From positions 1 through 24,531 of the IMG/VR virus record IMGVR_UViG_3300008261_000426: DNA of 24,531 nt. The stretch is one strand, 5' to 3'. A program made the position numbers and the translations under genes. Shown here one piece after another: positions 17,099-24,193 of the stretch; the first letter of the stretch is position 1, and each line of letters opens with the position of its first letter. Below the pieces are notes generated by a model. That model made no database searches. It was given only the letters and a program-made list of their open reading frames with translations, and was not told where the DNA came from. This DNA comes from a virus.

Positions 17099-18906
17099 AT
17101 TACCTGCATGCTTTCTATTGAGTCTTTTAGCTGTTCTGGCATTCTTGGTGCCCTTATCATGTTTTGAACATGCTCTTCTTCGCTAGGCTGTTCTAAACTA
17201 TTATCATCTACCATTGATTCATAAGTATGAATATTGATTTCTTCATTTCTATTTGGTCTTGTTCTGCTAATTGAATTAAATACTGAACCACAAACAGCGT
17301 CAGCTAAGTCTTTAGACCCTTTTCTTGGGTGATCCACTTTGTCACGCATAATTTTTAATTGAAGTAGTTCATCAATTAATAAAGGTATGTGCGGACCATT
17401 TAATCTTTCTTCCAAAATAACCATTGCCATATCGTCATAATGTTTTTTAGCAACTGATAATATTTCAGTATTAATGCCATATTGTTTTAGTTGTTGCATC
17501 ATGTCGTGTGAGTTCCATCGGTCAAAAGTACAGACTCCAATATTAAAGCCACGGCTTCTTAGCGAAAGTATGTAATCTTTTACTTCTGTAAAGTCAACAG
17601 ATTTATCTGGAGTAGGCGTCCAATATCTAACAGCATCAACGCTTACGATTGGTGCTGGTTGAGAATATTCATTTGTTATTTTAACATTTACCCATCTATC
17701 TACATGGGCCATGGATACAGCACAGTGGTCATGCTTTTGTGCCAAGTCGACGTGTATATAATATTTTTTATCTGGATCTGGCTTAAACCATTCTTCTAAT
17801 CTTCCAAATTGATCAACTGCTAATGAACCAACATTAAAAGACTTTTCAACTTTTTCTCTGGATTTAAAAAATGCATCTACTGCGTCTGATGGCATACATG
17901 CAAATCTACCTAGAGCGTCTACTGAATTCTTATAGAATGCAACTTTGAAGTCATCAATTTTTCTTACAGGATTTACTTCCCATGTGGGTCTTTTAAGCGC
18001 ATACATCTTTGGATATTTATAAGAAAGAATATGATCTTCTTCCCATTCAATATCAAACTCATTTCCTTCAGTCCCGTCTGGAAGGTCATCGTCTAATTTA
18101 AAATGGTGTGTGCGAATAACTGTTTCTTTTTCTGCTACAACGTCATCATATCTCTGTTGAATATAATCGTTTTTATATCTAGGAAATGAAAGTAAAATAA
18201 CTTTACCAAAGTCTGGGAAACGTGAATCTACTGATGCCCTATACATGTCATATATAGCACCGCCAGTTTTTGCCTGTTCATGACCAGTAGTATTTTCTGT
18301 AGCAAAACCTGAGATTTCATCAAGAATAATAACAATAACGTTATATCCTTCCCAAGCTTCACGTTCTGAGTGACCAGAGTGTACTGTTATAGCCTTATCA
18401 AATTTAATCTCAGATGCTTTTGGATCATACTTGCCAACAAACCATGGAGATTTGTCTATTCGTGTCTTAAAACCCTTAAAGAATACGTTATTTGCCTGCT
18501 GTGAGTTAATTGCAATGTTAATAATATCAATTGAGTCTCCAGGTGGCTTCCCATAATATGTGGCTGGATCTTTTAGGCATAACAATAAATATACAATATA
18601 TGCTACAGAAATTGTAGAGCAGTAATCTTTACCAGATCCTTTTCCTAATTGAGCAACAACTTCGTTGGCAGTTTGTTTAAACATTCTTCTGCCCTCTTCT
18701 TCACCAAAAAGCTTAATTAGAGTGGACTCTTTATAGATCTGAGAACTTTTTTCAATAAGTGTGTACTGATATTCAGATAAAGGCGGTAGACCTAAATAGT
18801 TTGGACTTTGAACAAAGGTTCTTAGATCAACTGGCTTTTCTTCAAATTCTTCGCCGTCGAGTATATCAATTAAATCTCCGAAATCAAATTCCACTAGCTT
18901 CCTCAA
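17095..18906 (-). CDS. terL: terminase large subunit
   Basis: The 603-aa protein carries both activities of the packaging motor. The N-terminal ATPase has Walker A GKGSGKD (residues 88-94) and Walker B VIIILDE (DE at 196-197), followed by an LLSFPRYK coupling motif. The C-terminal RNase H-like nuclease has Asp387 (YYIHVDLAQKHDH), Asp462 (CTFDRW) and Asp533/537 (SKDLADAVCGS). It translocates DNA into the prohead and cuts concatemers. The length is normal for the family. Its first 23 bases overlap the small-subunit gene, so the two are coupled. Confidence 0.93.
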   Translation of the reverse strand: MRKLVEFDFGDLIDILDGEEFEEKPVDLRTFVQSPNYLGLPPLSEYQYTLIEKSSQIYKESTLIKLFGEEEGRRMFKQTANEVVAQLGKGSGKDYCSTISVAYIVYLLLCLKDPATYYGKPPGDSIDIINIAINSQQANNVFFKGFKTRIDKSPWFVGKYDPKASEIKFDKAITVHSGHSEREAWEGYNVIVIILDEISGFATENTTGHEQAKTGGAIYDMYRASVDSRFPDFGKVILLSFPRYKNDYIQQRYDDVVAEKETVIRTHHFKLDDDLPDGTEGNEFDIEWEEDHILSYKYPKMYALKRPTWEVNPVRKIDDFKVAFYKNSVDALGRFACMPSDAVDAFFKSREKVEKSFNVGSLAVDQFGRLEEWFKPDPDKKYYIHVDLAQKHDHCAVSMAHVDRWVNVKITNEYSQPAPIVSVDAVRYWTPTPDKSVDFTEVKDYILSLRSRGFNIGVCTFDRWNSHDMMQQLKQYGINTEILSVAKKHYDDMAMVILEERLNGPHIPLLIDELLQLKIMRDKVDHPRKGSKDLADAVCGSVFNSISRTRPNRNEEINIHTYESMVDDNSLEQPSEEEHVQNMIRAPRMPEQLKDSIESMQVI

Positions 18907-19423
18907 TTACAACGGATTCAACAATACCAGTAATTTGAGACAGTCTCTTAGCCACATCCATTTTACATTTAGGGCATGTGGCAGTTACTTCTTTTAATAT
19001 TCCTACTAATATTTCTTGCTTTCTTTCCGCCTCTGCAACTTGCGATGCCAACTCATTATTTTCAAGTACGCCTACTGACTGTAGCATTCCAATTCTTTTA
19101 GTTTCAATATCTGCAATTAACTTTAGGGCGCCAGACTTAATGCCTAGCTGACCAGAAGTATCTGCATCTTCTACGGTCTTCCAGGCTTCTTTAATAAGCA
19201 TTGCATAGTGTTGATCTGCCCCGTTAATTGCTTCTTTAGCACGATCCCTCATTGTATTATCGTTATGAACTATGCTTTTCCACTCATCAATTAATTCAAT
19301 TACTTCTTTTCTTTGAAAGCCTGTAAGCGTTGCAATTTGAGTCGCAGAATTTCCTTGTAGCAATTTTTCTACTACAGCATTCATTCTATCCATATGTTGA
19401 GGTAAATCTATTTCAGAGCTCAT
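18884..19423 (-). CDS. terS: terminase small subunit (putative)
   Basis: The 179-aa protein begins with a helix-turn-helix-like segment (LLQGNSATQIATLTGFQRKEVIELIDEW, about residues 21-48) for DNA recognition, continues with long helices (60-150) that could form the oligomer core, and has a CPKC pair near residue 154. The position directly before terL with overlap is the usual place of the small subunit. It recognises the pac or cos site and loads TerL. The transcript appears to start on its ATG. The family was assigned by architecture and position, not by a signature. Confidence 0.75.
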   Translation of the reverse strand: MSSEIDLPQHMDRMNAVVEKLLQGNSATQIATLTGFQRKEVIELIDEWKSIVHNDNTMRDRAKEAINGADQHYAMLIKEAWKTVEDADTSGQLGIKSGALKLIADIETKRIGMLQSVGVLENNELASQVAEAERKQEILVGILKEVTATCPKCKMDVAKRLSQITGIVESVVIEEASGI

Positions 19424-19429
19424 TACTAT

Positions 19430-19458
19430 ATTATACTTCTAGTCGACTGAAATAGCAA
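19430..19458 (-). promoter_or_regulatory. promoter giving a leaderless terminase mRNA
   Basis: TTGCTA (19458-19453, four of six), a 17-bp spacer and a perfect TATAAT (19435-19430), then six bases to ATG 19423-19421. The -35 lies in the last codons of the upstream gene. Confidence 0.7.
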
Positions 19459-19780
19459 GTTTTTTAGCTATTTTAAGAAGAATTAAATATCCAATCATAT
19501 CGTCAATATCATTATCTCCTGCAAAGCCTGAGCCATTTTTAATTCTATTTATCTTATCGTCAATTCTAATTTTAATTTGTTCTTGATTATCCGCCTGAGA
19601 AAATATACGAATTGGACTTAATGCTGAGTCTCCGTATGATATATTCTTTTTAATTAACATCTCAGCAATTTCAAGACACTCATTAATAATCCTTGTTCCT
19701 GATGGAGCATCTGTTGCAATTAGTTGTAGATCAGTTATCCACATTTGATAACCTTTATCTTTTTCTGGGTATCCCGCCAT
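19439..19780 (-). CDS. DUF1599/Nmad1-like protein
   Basis: The 113-aa helical protein has the pattern KKNISYGDSALSPIRIFSQAD, then IRIDDKINRIKNG and DDMIGYLILL. The NxxYG...RIFS...R.DDK..RI...D...D.IGYL outline matches the DUF1599 / nucleotide-modification-associated family, related to all-alpha NTP pyrophosphohydrolases. Such proteins are proposed to take part in making modified nucleotides. It lies next to two glycosyltransferases, so a role in DNA-base hypermodification is possible but not shown. TAATG links it to the GT32-like gene. Confidence 0.6.
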   Translation of the reverse strand: MAGYPEKDKGYQMWITDLQLIATDAPSGTRIINECLEIAEMLIKKNISYGDSALSPIRIFSQADNQEQIKIRIDDKINRIKNGSGFAGDNDIDDMIGYLILLKIAKKLAISVD

Positions 19781-20496
19781 TACCTAGTCCCTTTCACTAT
19801 TGGATCTTCAATCCATTGTACATAATTTCCATCATCCCATTTTTGACTTCCATAAATATGTTTTACAGATTCAAAATGAAATATGCGCCACTGTTCTTTT
19901 CCGTAACAGTGGAAGTTATATAGTTTAGCATTATCTGATGAGTTTAACAAGTCTGACTCTTCTATTAGATTTGTTATAGATGTTCCTAATACATTATTAA
20001 TTCCTGCCGTCCATATTGCTGGACCAGTATGACTATGCACAAAATGAGGTGTTCCGTATTCTGGATTTAGTAATCTATCTTTAATTAAATCTAATACTGA
20101 TTTTAATATAGGATGATTTGCAGTTGCCGCAAATGTCCATTGACAAAAATGTATATCTGTTTCTGGGCATACAATAAATTCTTTATCTTCCATCATCCAT
20201 GTGGAAATTGGTTCTAAGCATTCAGTATCTAGATCTGCATAGACCCCACCGTATTTATATATAACCATATATCGCCACAAGTCTCCACGCATTACGCCAA
20301 CTGGCAATCCAACAAATATTTCATACCACTCTTGGCCATATTCCTTTAAAACAAAGTCTGCTGCTTGCTTGTCGTCCATATATCTATGCTCGTATTCTGG
20401 ATTTAATAATCTCCAGCTATTTATAGCATCATGCATATACATTGTTAATTGATCATAAGGATCTTTATATGTTTGCCAAATAGTCTTTGGTATCAT
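19780..20496 (-). CDS. DXD glycosyltransferase (Gly_transf_sug / GT32-like)
   Basis: The start is ATG 20494-20496 in an ATGA overlap with the GT25-like gene; the 19 codons upstream overlap that gene and are less likely. The protein (238 aa) begins with IPKTIWQTYKDP, the IPKxIHQxW motif of OCH1/capsular sugar transferases, then HRYMDD, GVMRGDLWRYMVIYKYGGVY and the metal-binding DLD (88-90) in YADLDTECLEP. These enzymes transfer a sugar from a nucleotide sugar using a metal. The acceptor is unknown; virion protein, DNA base or host glycan are options. Confidence 0.82.
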   Translation of the reverse strand: MIPKTIWQTYKDPYDQLTMYMHDAINSWRLLNPEYEHRYMDDKQAADFVLKEYGQEWYEIFVGLPVGVMRGDLWRYMVIYKYGGVYADLDTECLEPISTWMMEDKEFIVCPETDIHFCQWTFAATANHPILKSVLDLIKDRLLNPEYGTPHFVHSHTGPAIWTAGINNVLGTSITNLIEESDLLNSSDNAKLYNFHCYGKEQWRIFHFESVKHIYGSQKWDDGNYVQWIEDPIVKGTR

Positions 20497-21176
20497 ATGA
20501 CTTCTCTTTTCTGTGTAGTTTGAAATGTTGATTCTGTTGGAAGCAATGTGCATGGAAATTCAGAAGATGGTTTTATTGTATATACATTAAATATATGTTT
20601 TTGCCTAAACATATACCAGTCTAGCGGTAAATTAAAATTAGATGAATAAGCAATCATTTTTTCTGCCGCTTTTCTTGTAATAATATAACATAAGCACGAC
20701 CAGTCTTGATATGCAATACAGACATCATCAGCGCCAACATCATGAATACTATTATACTTTCCAAATTGATCTGCTGGTGCAAAAGCGTGGAATGCTTCCC
20801 AATTTTCTGGAAGCTGTTGAATATAGTTTATAATTATTTCCATAAAACTACTGTTCTCTACTATATCATCTTCCATCAAGATTAGATAATCTGCATCAGT
20901 TTTTAAAAAATTATTCCATGCTGTCCAATTGCTGGCCCATATTCCTATTTCTCCAAATCTCCATCCCTGCTCTCCATGTAATGAATATCCATATGGGTCT
21001 GGCTGAAATGTTGGATTGTTAGACAAAAATAAATCATACTCTTCTTTATTGGATATCTTAATTGTTGGAGTTTGAAGCAACTTAGAGTACATAGTCATAT
21101 AGTCATTTAAAGACTTTACATGATGTGATCTTTCTTCATTGCTGTCAATATGAAATATTTTATGTGAAAACTTCAT
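20493..21176 (-). CDS. glycosyltransferase of GT25 (LPS-biosynthesis) type
   Basis: The 227-aa protein starts KFSHKIFHIDSNEERSHHV, like the IxLxxxxxR start of GT25 enzymes, has GEIGIWASNWTAWNNFL (GExGCxxSHxxxW block) and the acidic LILMEDDIV (EDD at 102-104), then a Cys-rich WSCLCYIITRKAAEKMI. GT25 enzymes add galactose or glucose to glycans or collagen-like proteins. It is coupled by ATGA to the HTH gene upstream and to the GT32-like gene downstream, which suggests consecutive sugar additions. Confidence 0.75.
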   Translation of the reverse strand: MKFSHKIFHIDSNEERSHHVKSLNDYMTMYSKLLQTPTIKISNKEEYDLFLSNNPTFQPDPYGYSLHGEQGWRFGEIGIWASNWTAWNNFLKTDADYLILMEDDIVENSSFMEIIINYIQQLPENWEAFHAFAPADQFGKYNSIHDVGADDVCIAYQDWSCLCYIITRKAAEKMIAYSSNFNLPLDWYMFRQKHIFNVYTIKPSSEFPCTLLPTESTFQTTQKREVI

Positions 21177-21319
21177 CTTTTTTTAATTAATCCAAACTGT
21201 TCTAGGTATCTCTGTATTGTCATTGCAGAAACATTACATTCAGCCGCAATTTCAGTAACTGTCTTTTTTTGAACTATATATCTTCTATATAGCCAGTCTT
21301 TGCTCTGATAAAATTTCAT
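21173..21319 (-). CDS. small helix-turn-helix protein, paralogue of 3371..3559
   Basis: The 48-codon frame (ATG 21317-21319, TGA 21173-21175) is locked by ATGA overlaps to the RuvC gene before it and the GT25-like gene after it. It reads SKDWLYRRYIVQKKTVTEI, then AAECNVSAMTIQRYLEQFGL, a clear HTH with TVTEIAAECNVSAMTI as the core. It aligns without gaps to the core of the 62-aa protein at 3371..3559. It may regulate phage genes, or be a remnant of a homing element. No nuclease part is attached. Confidence 0.75.
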   Translation of the reverse strand: MKFYQSKDWLYRRYIVQKKTVTEIAAECNVSAMTIQRYLEQFGLIKKR

Positions 21320-21882
21320 CGTTCTGTTAGCACCGTATTAGAATAATGTGCTATGCCAAATGCATCTGCCACATCAAAGTCATCCAACTCTAAATTATAC
21401 TTTGTATTAAAATAGTCTACTGTCCTTTGTTTTCTCATTGCACGTAGTTTATTTTTATACCATGAGTCAGCGTATCCTGGGTTCTTAAATCTAATTTCAT
21501 CTTTTTCAAACTTTGTTGGATTTTTATTCCCTATATGTGCTTGCCATGCTGTTGGCGAAATTGTTATTACTTTTGCTCCAGTAGACATAAGTTCTGCAAT
21601 CACAACTCCATACACATAAGATAATTTAATTACAGCATCTGGAGACCTAACTAATATTGCTCCTTCAACAACTATATAATCTGACTTAAGTTCATCAAGC
21701 ATTAGTGCCATTTTCTTTTTTGCATCATATATTTTTTCGTAAATATCCATACCAAACAGATCAATCTTTCCCCATTTTAATGGCTGGTCGTTTTCCATTA
21801 GGCAAAAGGCTATTGAGTTTGTTGATGCATCTATACCAAGAACCCTGTGGGCCTTGGTCTTAACTAGGTCAGCTAATTTCAT
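21316..21882 (-). CDS. RuvC-like Holliday junction resolvase
   Basis: The 188-aa protein has the RNase H-fold acidic set of RuvC: Asp18 in VLGIDASTNS, Glu73 in YIVVEGAILV, and Asp170/Asp173 in DDFDVADAFGIAHY. A Lys/Arg-rich segment (142-153) may contact DNA. It resolves four-way junctions and branched DNA before packaging. Its position close to the Cas4/RecB-like nuclease and RecA-like genes fits a recombination module. It overlaps the zinc-finger gene upstream by 14 bases. Confidence 0.85.
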   Translation of the reverse strand: MKLADLVKTKAHRVLGIDASTNSIAFCLMENDQPLKWGKIDLFGMDIYEKIYDAKKKMALMLDELKSDYIVVEGAILVRSPDAVIKLSYVYGVVIAELMSTGAKVITISPTAWQAHIGNKNPTKFEKDEIRFKNPGYADSWYKNKLRAMRKQRTVDYFNTKYNLELDDFDVADAFGIAHYSNTVLTER

Positions 21883-22147
21883 CTATCATACCCATAAGAC
21901 TTTTTCTATTAGAAGCATTAATATTCTTTTCACATGATGAACATAAGTTGCTTTGATTATATCTACTTAACTTATTATTACATTTTTTACATGCTCTAAA
22001 TGCACCATTTCTAATTGCTTTTTTTTCATAATACTTTTCCATTATTCTTCTATTTGTAGCAATTCTACAGCATTCATCACCACAATATTTTTGATTATGA
22101 GTTTTAGGCTCAAAGTCTTTTGCACACTCTTTGTTGCCACATATCAT
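21869..22147 (-). CDS. double zinc-ribbon protein, 92 aa
   Basis: The first unit has C-x4-C (CGNKEC), then HNQKYCGDEC, a pattern (CxxxF...QKYCxxxC) frequent in small phage and HNH-associated zinc fingers. The second has CKKCNNKLSRYNQSNLCSSC. Between them lies a basic Arg/Lys helix. Nucleic-acid binding is likely; no nuclease residues are evident. It is coupled by ATGA to the Cas4/RecB-like gene upstream and overlaps RuvC downstream, which points to a role in recombination or transcription of that module. Confidence 0.7.
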   Translation of the reverse strand: MICGNKECAKDFEPKTHNQKYCGDECCRIATNRRIMEKYYEKKAIRNGAFRACKKCNNKLSRYNQSNLCSSCEKNINASNRKSLMGMIDEIS

Positions 22148-22935
22148 AATTTTGGAACCTCAAACAATTCTATTTGAACTGTGCCAACTGGTGTTTCTTT
22201 GCTATAACATTCTTTTTTAATTGGACAGTAGGTACACGGCATTTTTGATTTTGTAACTCCTGCTGGCTTCATTGGAAGATCACCATCTTTAAAGTTATCC
22301 CAAACCTCTTGCATCCATATAAAGGCATCTTCAATTATTTTTTTGTTTTTATCATTCATTGATACTGGTATGATAAGTATTTCTTGGGTATTTTTATTTT
22401 CATACAAAAAGAAACCTTCTTTTGCATTCTTTAATTTCATATACGTAAGCAATTGAAGCATATGGTTGGCAGAAGATTTCATTTCTGACTGCCTTGTATC
22501 CCATACTTCTTGCTTTGCTGTTTTGATTTCACCGATTACAGTTTCACCATCGTATTCCATAATTAAATCTATAAAGCCTCTAATTGGTGGATACTCATTA
22601 ATTATTTCTTCTTCTTCTGATCTCCACTCTGGCATTGTTTTTATTAAATTCTGTAAACGTTCATGAGCTTGAGTTCCTTGTGCCATGTTAGCAACAGCAA
22701 CTGCGTCGTTATCATCAATAAACATTGCTCCACTAAATGCCATATACCAGTATCGTGGGCAAGTTCCGTGGCCATAACCTAGGGAGCTTGGGCTAAATGA
22801 CTTTTTTGTCATCTCTCCATCTGCACGTTTGGTATTTCTATATGACTCATCAAGCAATGCGGCAAAACGTTCTGGGTCAAAGAACTTACCTGTGTGCTTT
22901 TTAAATTTTAAGTTCTTTACTATATCTCTTCCCAT
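22144..22935 (-). CDS. Cas4/RecB-like PD-(D/E)XK exonuclease with Fe-S cluster
   Basis: The 263-aa protein shows the full Cas4/AddB-type set: Cys59 in HGTCPRYWY, QAHERL (His91, Glu92), RGFIDLIMEYDG (Asp123), GEIKTAK (Glu136, Lys138), the QLLTYM motif (Gln161) and a C-terminal Cys triplet CTYCPIKKEC (234, 237, 243), which with Cys59 should hold a 4Fe-4S cluster. Such enzymes degrade or resect DNA ends. No CRISPR array or other cas gene is in the window, so a recombination or host-DNA degradation role is more likely. Confidence 0.85.
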   Translation of the reverse strand: MGRDIVKNLKFKKHTGKFFDPERFAALLDESYRNTKRADGEMTKKSFSPSSLGYGHGTCPRYWYMAFSGAMFIDDNDAVAVANMAQGTQAHERLQNLIKTMPEWRSEEEEIINEYPPIRGFIDLIMEYDGETVIGEIKTAKQEVWDTRQSEMKSSANHMLQLLTYMKLKNAKEGFFLYENKNTQEILIIPVSMNDKNKKIIEDAFIWMQEVWDNFKDGDLPMKPAGVTKSKMPCTYCPIKKECYSKETPVGTVQIELFEVPKL

Positions 22936-23285
22936 TATGAATTGTACCTAACAACATACTTGAGGGCATCCACAAGTTTGTCTATAGACTCCTTTACTGA
23001 ATAATATATATTCTTTTTGTTATTATTTTCTGTACCTGCTTTATCCTTTGCAATTGTAGAATATACAGAAGCAAGTACTGCAAATTTGGTTGACATTGCT
23101 TGTAGTTCCATAATTAAATGAGGAGCTTTAGCAGAAGGAACATCTGGATTCATTAATAATTTTACCACAATTGCAAGGGCTTTATCTAGATGCTCATCTT
23201 TCATAAACTCATGCAGATCATTAAATTCTGTAATATCGCTTATAATTTCTAATGTATTTTTAGACTCTACTTTATTTTCCGACAT
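22935..23285 (-). CDS. helical hypothetical protein, 116 aa
   Basis: It is almost entirely alpha-helical with acidic and basic patches (EFNDLHEFMKDEHLDKALAI, HLIMELQAMSTKFAVLASVY). It has no Cys and no membrane segment. It lies right before the Cas4/RecB-like gene with a one-base contact, so it may be its partner or a DNA-binding accessory protein. Similar helical proteins occur at this place in actinophage recombination modules as far as I know. The function is unassigned. Confidence 0.6.
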   Translation of the reverse strand: MSENKVESKNTLEIISDITEFNDLHEFMKDEHLDKALAIVVKLLMNPDVPSAKAPHLIMELQAMSTKFAVLASVYSTIAKDKAGTENNNKKNIYYSVKESIDKLVDALKYVVRYNS

Positions 23286-23382
23286 GCTTCTTCACTTCCT
23301 TATGTGTATACCATATTGCCCATAGCCCCATTGGATATCCAATTGAAAGCCCTATTGCTAATCCCCAAAAAAACTGTAGCAT
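23272..23382 (-). CDS. tiny membrane protein, 36 aa
   Basis: The ATG (23380-23382) is formed in TAATG with the XapX-like gene and its end overlaps the next gene by 14 bases. Residues 2-25 are hydrophobic with Gly and Trp (LQFFWGLAIGLSIGYPMGLWAIWY), followed by a Lys/His-rich tail, so it is a single-pass membrane peptide. Two tiny membrane genes in a row suggest a shared role in the envelope. Confidence 0.55.
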   Translation of the reverse strand: MLQFFWGLAIGLSIGYPMGLWAIWYTHKEVKKHVGK

Positions 23383-23537
23383 TAGAAGTATCTCCCAACT
23401 AGCCCATATCCCAACCATAAGCCAAATATTCCCATTAATCCAGCAAATACTGGTGGTGCTGGAACTGGAAGTTTAAATAATGCAAATACTATTCCAACTC
23501 CCATTCCTGTAATAGTGGTCATTAAAATTTCTTTCAT
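23382..23537 (-). CDS. XapX-domain membrane protein, 51 aa
   Basis: The frame from ATG 23535-23537 to TAA 23382-23384 begins KEILMTTITGMGVGIVFALF, then KLPVPAPPVFAGLMGIFGLWLGYGLV. The KxPxPAPPVxAGxxGIxGxxxGY core is the XapX (DUF1427) signature. It has two membrane helices with a Pro-rich turn. XapX proteins are small bacterial membrane proteins of unknown function, near xanthosine-use genes in some bacteria. It overlaps its upstream neighbour as ATGA. Confidence 0.75.
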   Translation of the reverse strand: MKEILMTTITGMGVGIVFALFKLPVPAPPVFAGLMGIFGLWLGYGLVGRYF

Positions 23538-23704
23538 TCTTGTTCCTTTCCTGGGAACCCAATTTTATCAAAGTAGTTCTGCATCTTTGTAAACACAGCT
23601 TCACGCTCTCTAGCATTTTTAGCAGCATACATTTGTTGATTCAATTCATGCATGTGTGGTGTATTAGGTAATTTTACTAATCTAAGGTCATCTTTATTTA
23701 TCAT
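23534..23704 (-). CDS. small basic protein, 56 aa
   Basis: It begins at ATG 23702-23704 with a perfect GGAGG six bases upstream and overlaps the 102-aa gene by 11 bases. It is helical and charged (NQQMYAAKNARERE, then AVFTKMQNYFDK). It overlaps the XapX-like gene as ATGA. No family is recognised. The strong ribosome site suggests high translation. Confidence 0.6.
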   Translation of the reverse strand: MINKDDLRLVKLPNTPHMHELNQQMYAAKNAREREAVFTKMQNYFDKIGFPGKEQE

Positions 23705-24002
23705 AATTTTCCTCCCAAAACCTGATCAGCTCTTCTAAAACCGACCACTCAATAATGCCAAGACGTACCTTGGCATCTTCGCCTATAATAATCTTTAAAG
23801 CTGGGTGCATATCTCTATTAACTTTAAATGTATCCGTACATATTTTTGCCCAAACATCTTTATTTAAAGTAAAAGATCTTGAAGCTTCTTTATAATCTAC
23901 CAGGAATTGCTTCCATTGAGCATCTCCCTTTTGATAATCTCCTCTTCCGCTATTCTTTTGTGCCTTAGCGCCATCTCTTTTTACTTCAGATCTTTCTGAC
24001 AT
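23694..24002 (-). CDS. small PD-(D/E)XK-like protein (putative nuclease), 102 aa
   Basis: A short N-terminal basic helix is followed by NSGRGDYQKGDAQWKQFLVDYKEA, where GR-x-D...KGD...VDYKEA resembles the GSGR-xxGD...E/D-x-K core of Hjc-like and phage PD-(D/E)XK nucleases (KGD near residues 26-28, DYK near 36-38). The rest (WAKICTDTFKVNRDMHPALKIII, then GEDAKVRLGIIEW) completes an alpha/beta fold. Members of this shape are frequent in phage recombination modules. If active, it could nick or resolve branched DNA beside RuvC. The motif is short, so the call is tentative. Confidence 0.5.
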   Translation of the reverse strand: MSERSEVKRDGAKAQKNSGRGDYQKGDAQWKQFLVDYKEASRSFTLNKDVWAKICTDTFKVNRDMHPALKIIIGEDAKVRLGIIEWSVLEELIRFWEENYDK

Positions 24003-24193
24003 TATCCAACCTTAAAAGTTGTTTCATGGCCTTTTGAACATCTCCATGACATAACCAATTCAACTGGATCCCATAGTGCACCATTTACGTCTTCGTCACA
24101 TTTAATACATGCACGTACACCAGAAAGTTTTTCAAGCTCGTATGGCTTAAACTTTTCTGGTTTTTTATTTAAAAACTCATTGAGATTTGGCAT
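24002..24193 (-). CDS. small zinc-ribbon protein, 63 aa
   Basis: CIKC (near residues 29-32) and CSKGH (near 52-56) form a Cys-Cys-Cys-His metal site in the C-terminal half; the N-terminal half is basic and helical (NEFLNKKPEKFKPYELEKL). It starts inside the end of the RecA-like gene (17-base overlap), so the two are probably co-translated. It could bind DNA next to RecA; no direct evidence. Confidence 0.65.
   Translation of the reverse strand: MPNLNEFLNKKPEKFKPYELEKLSGVRACIKCDEDVNGALWDPVELVMSWRCSKGHETTFKVG

Noticed and set aside
20497-20553. Longer N-terminus of the GT32-like protein
   Set aside because: The extra codons overlap the GT25-like gene by 60 bases, while ATG 20496 forms ATGA with its stop and starts at the conserved IPKTIWQ motif.
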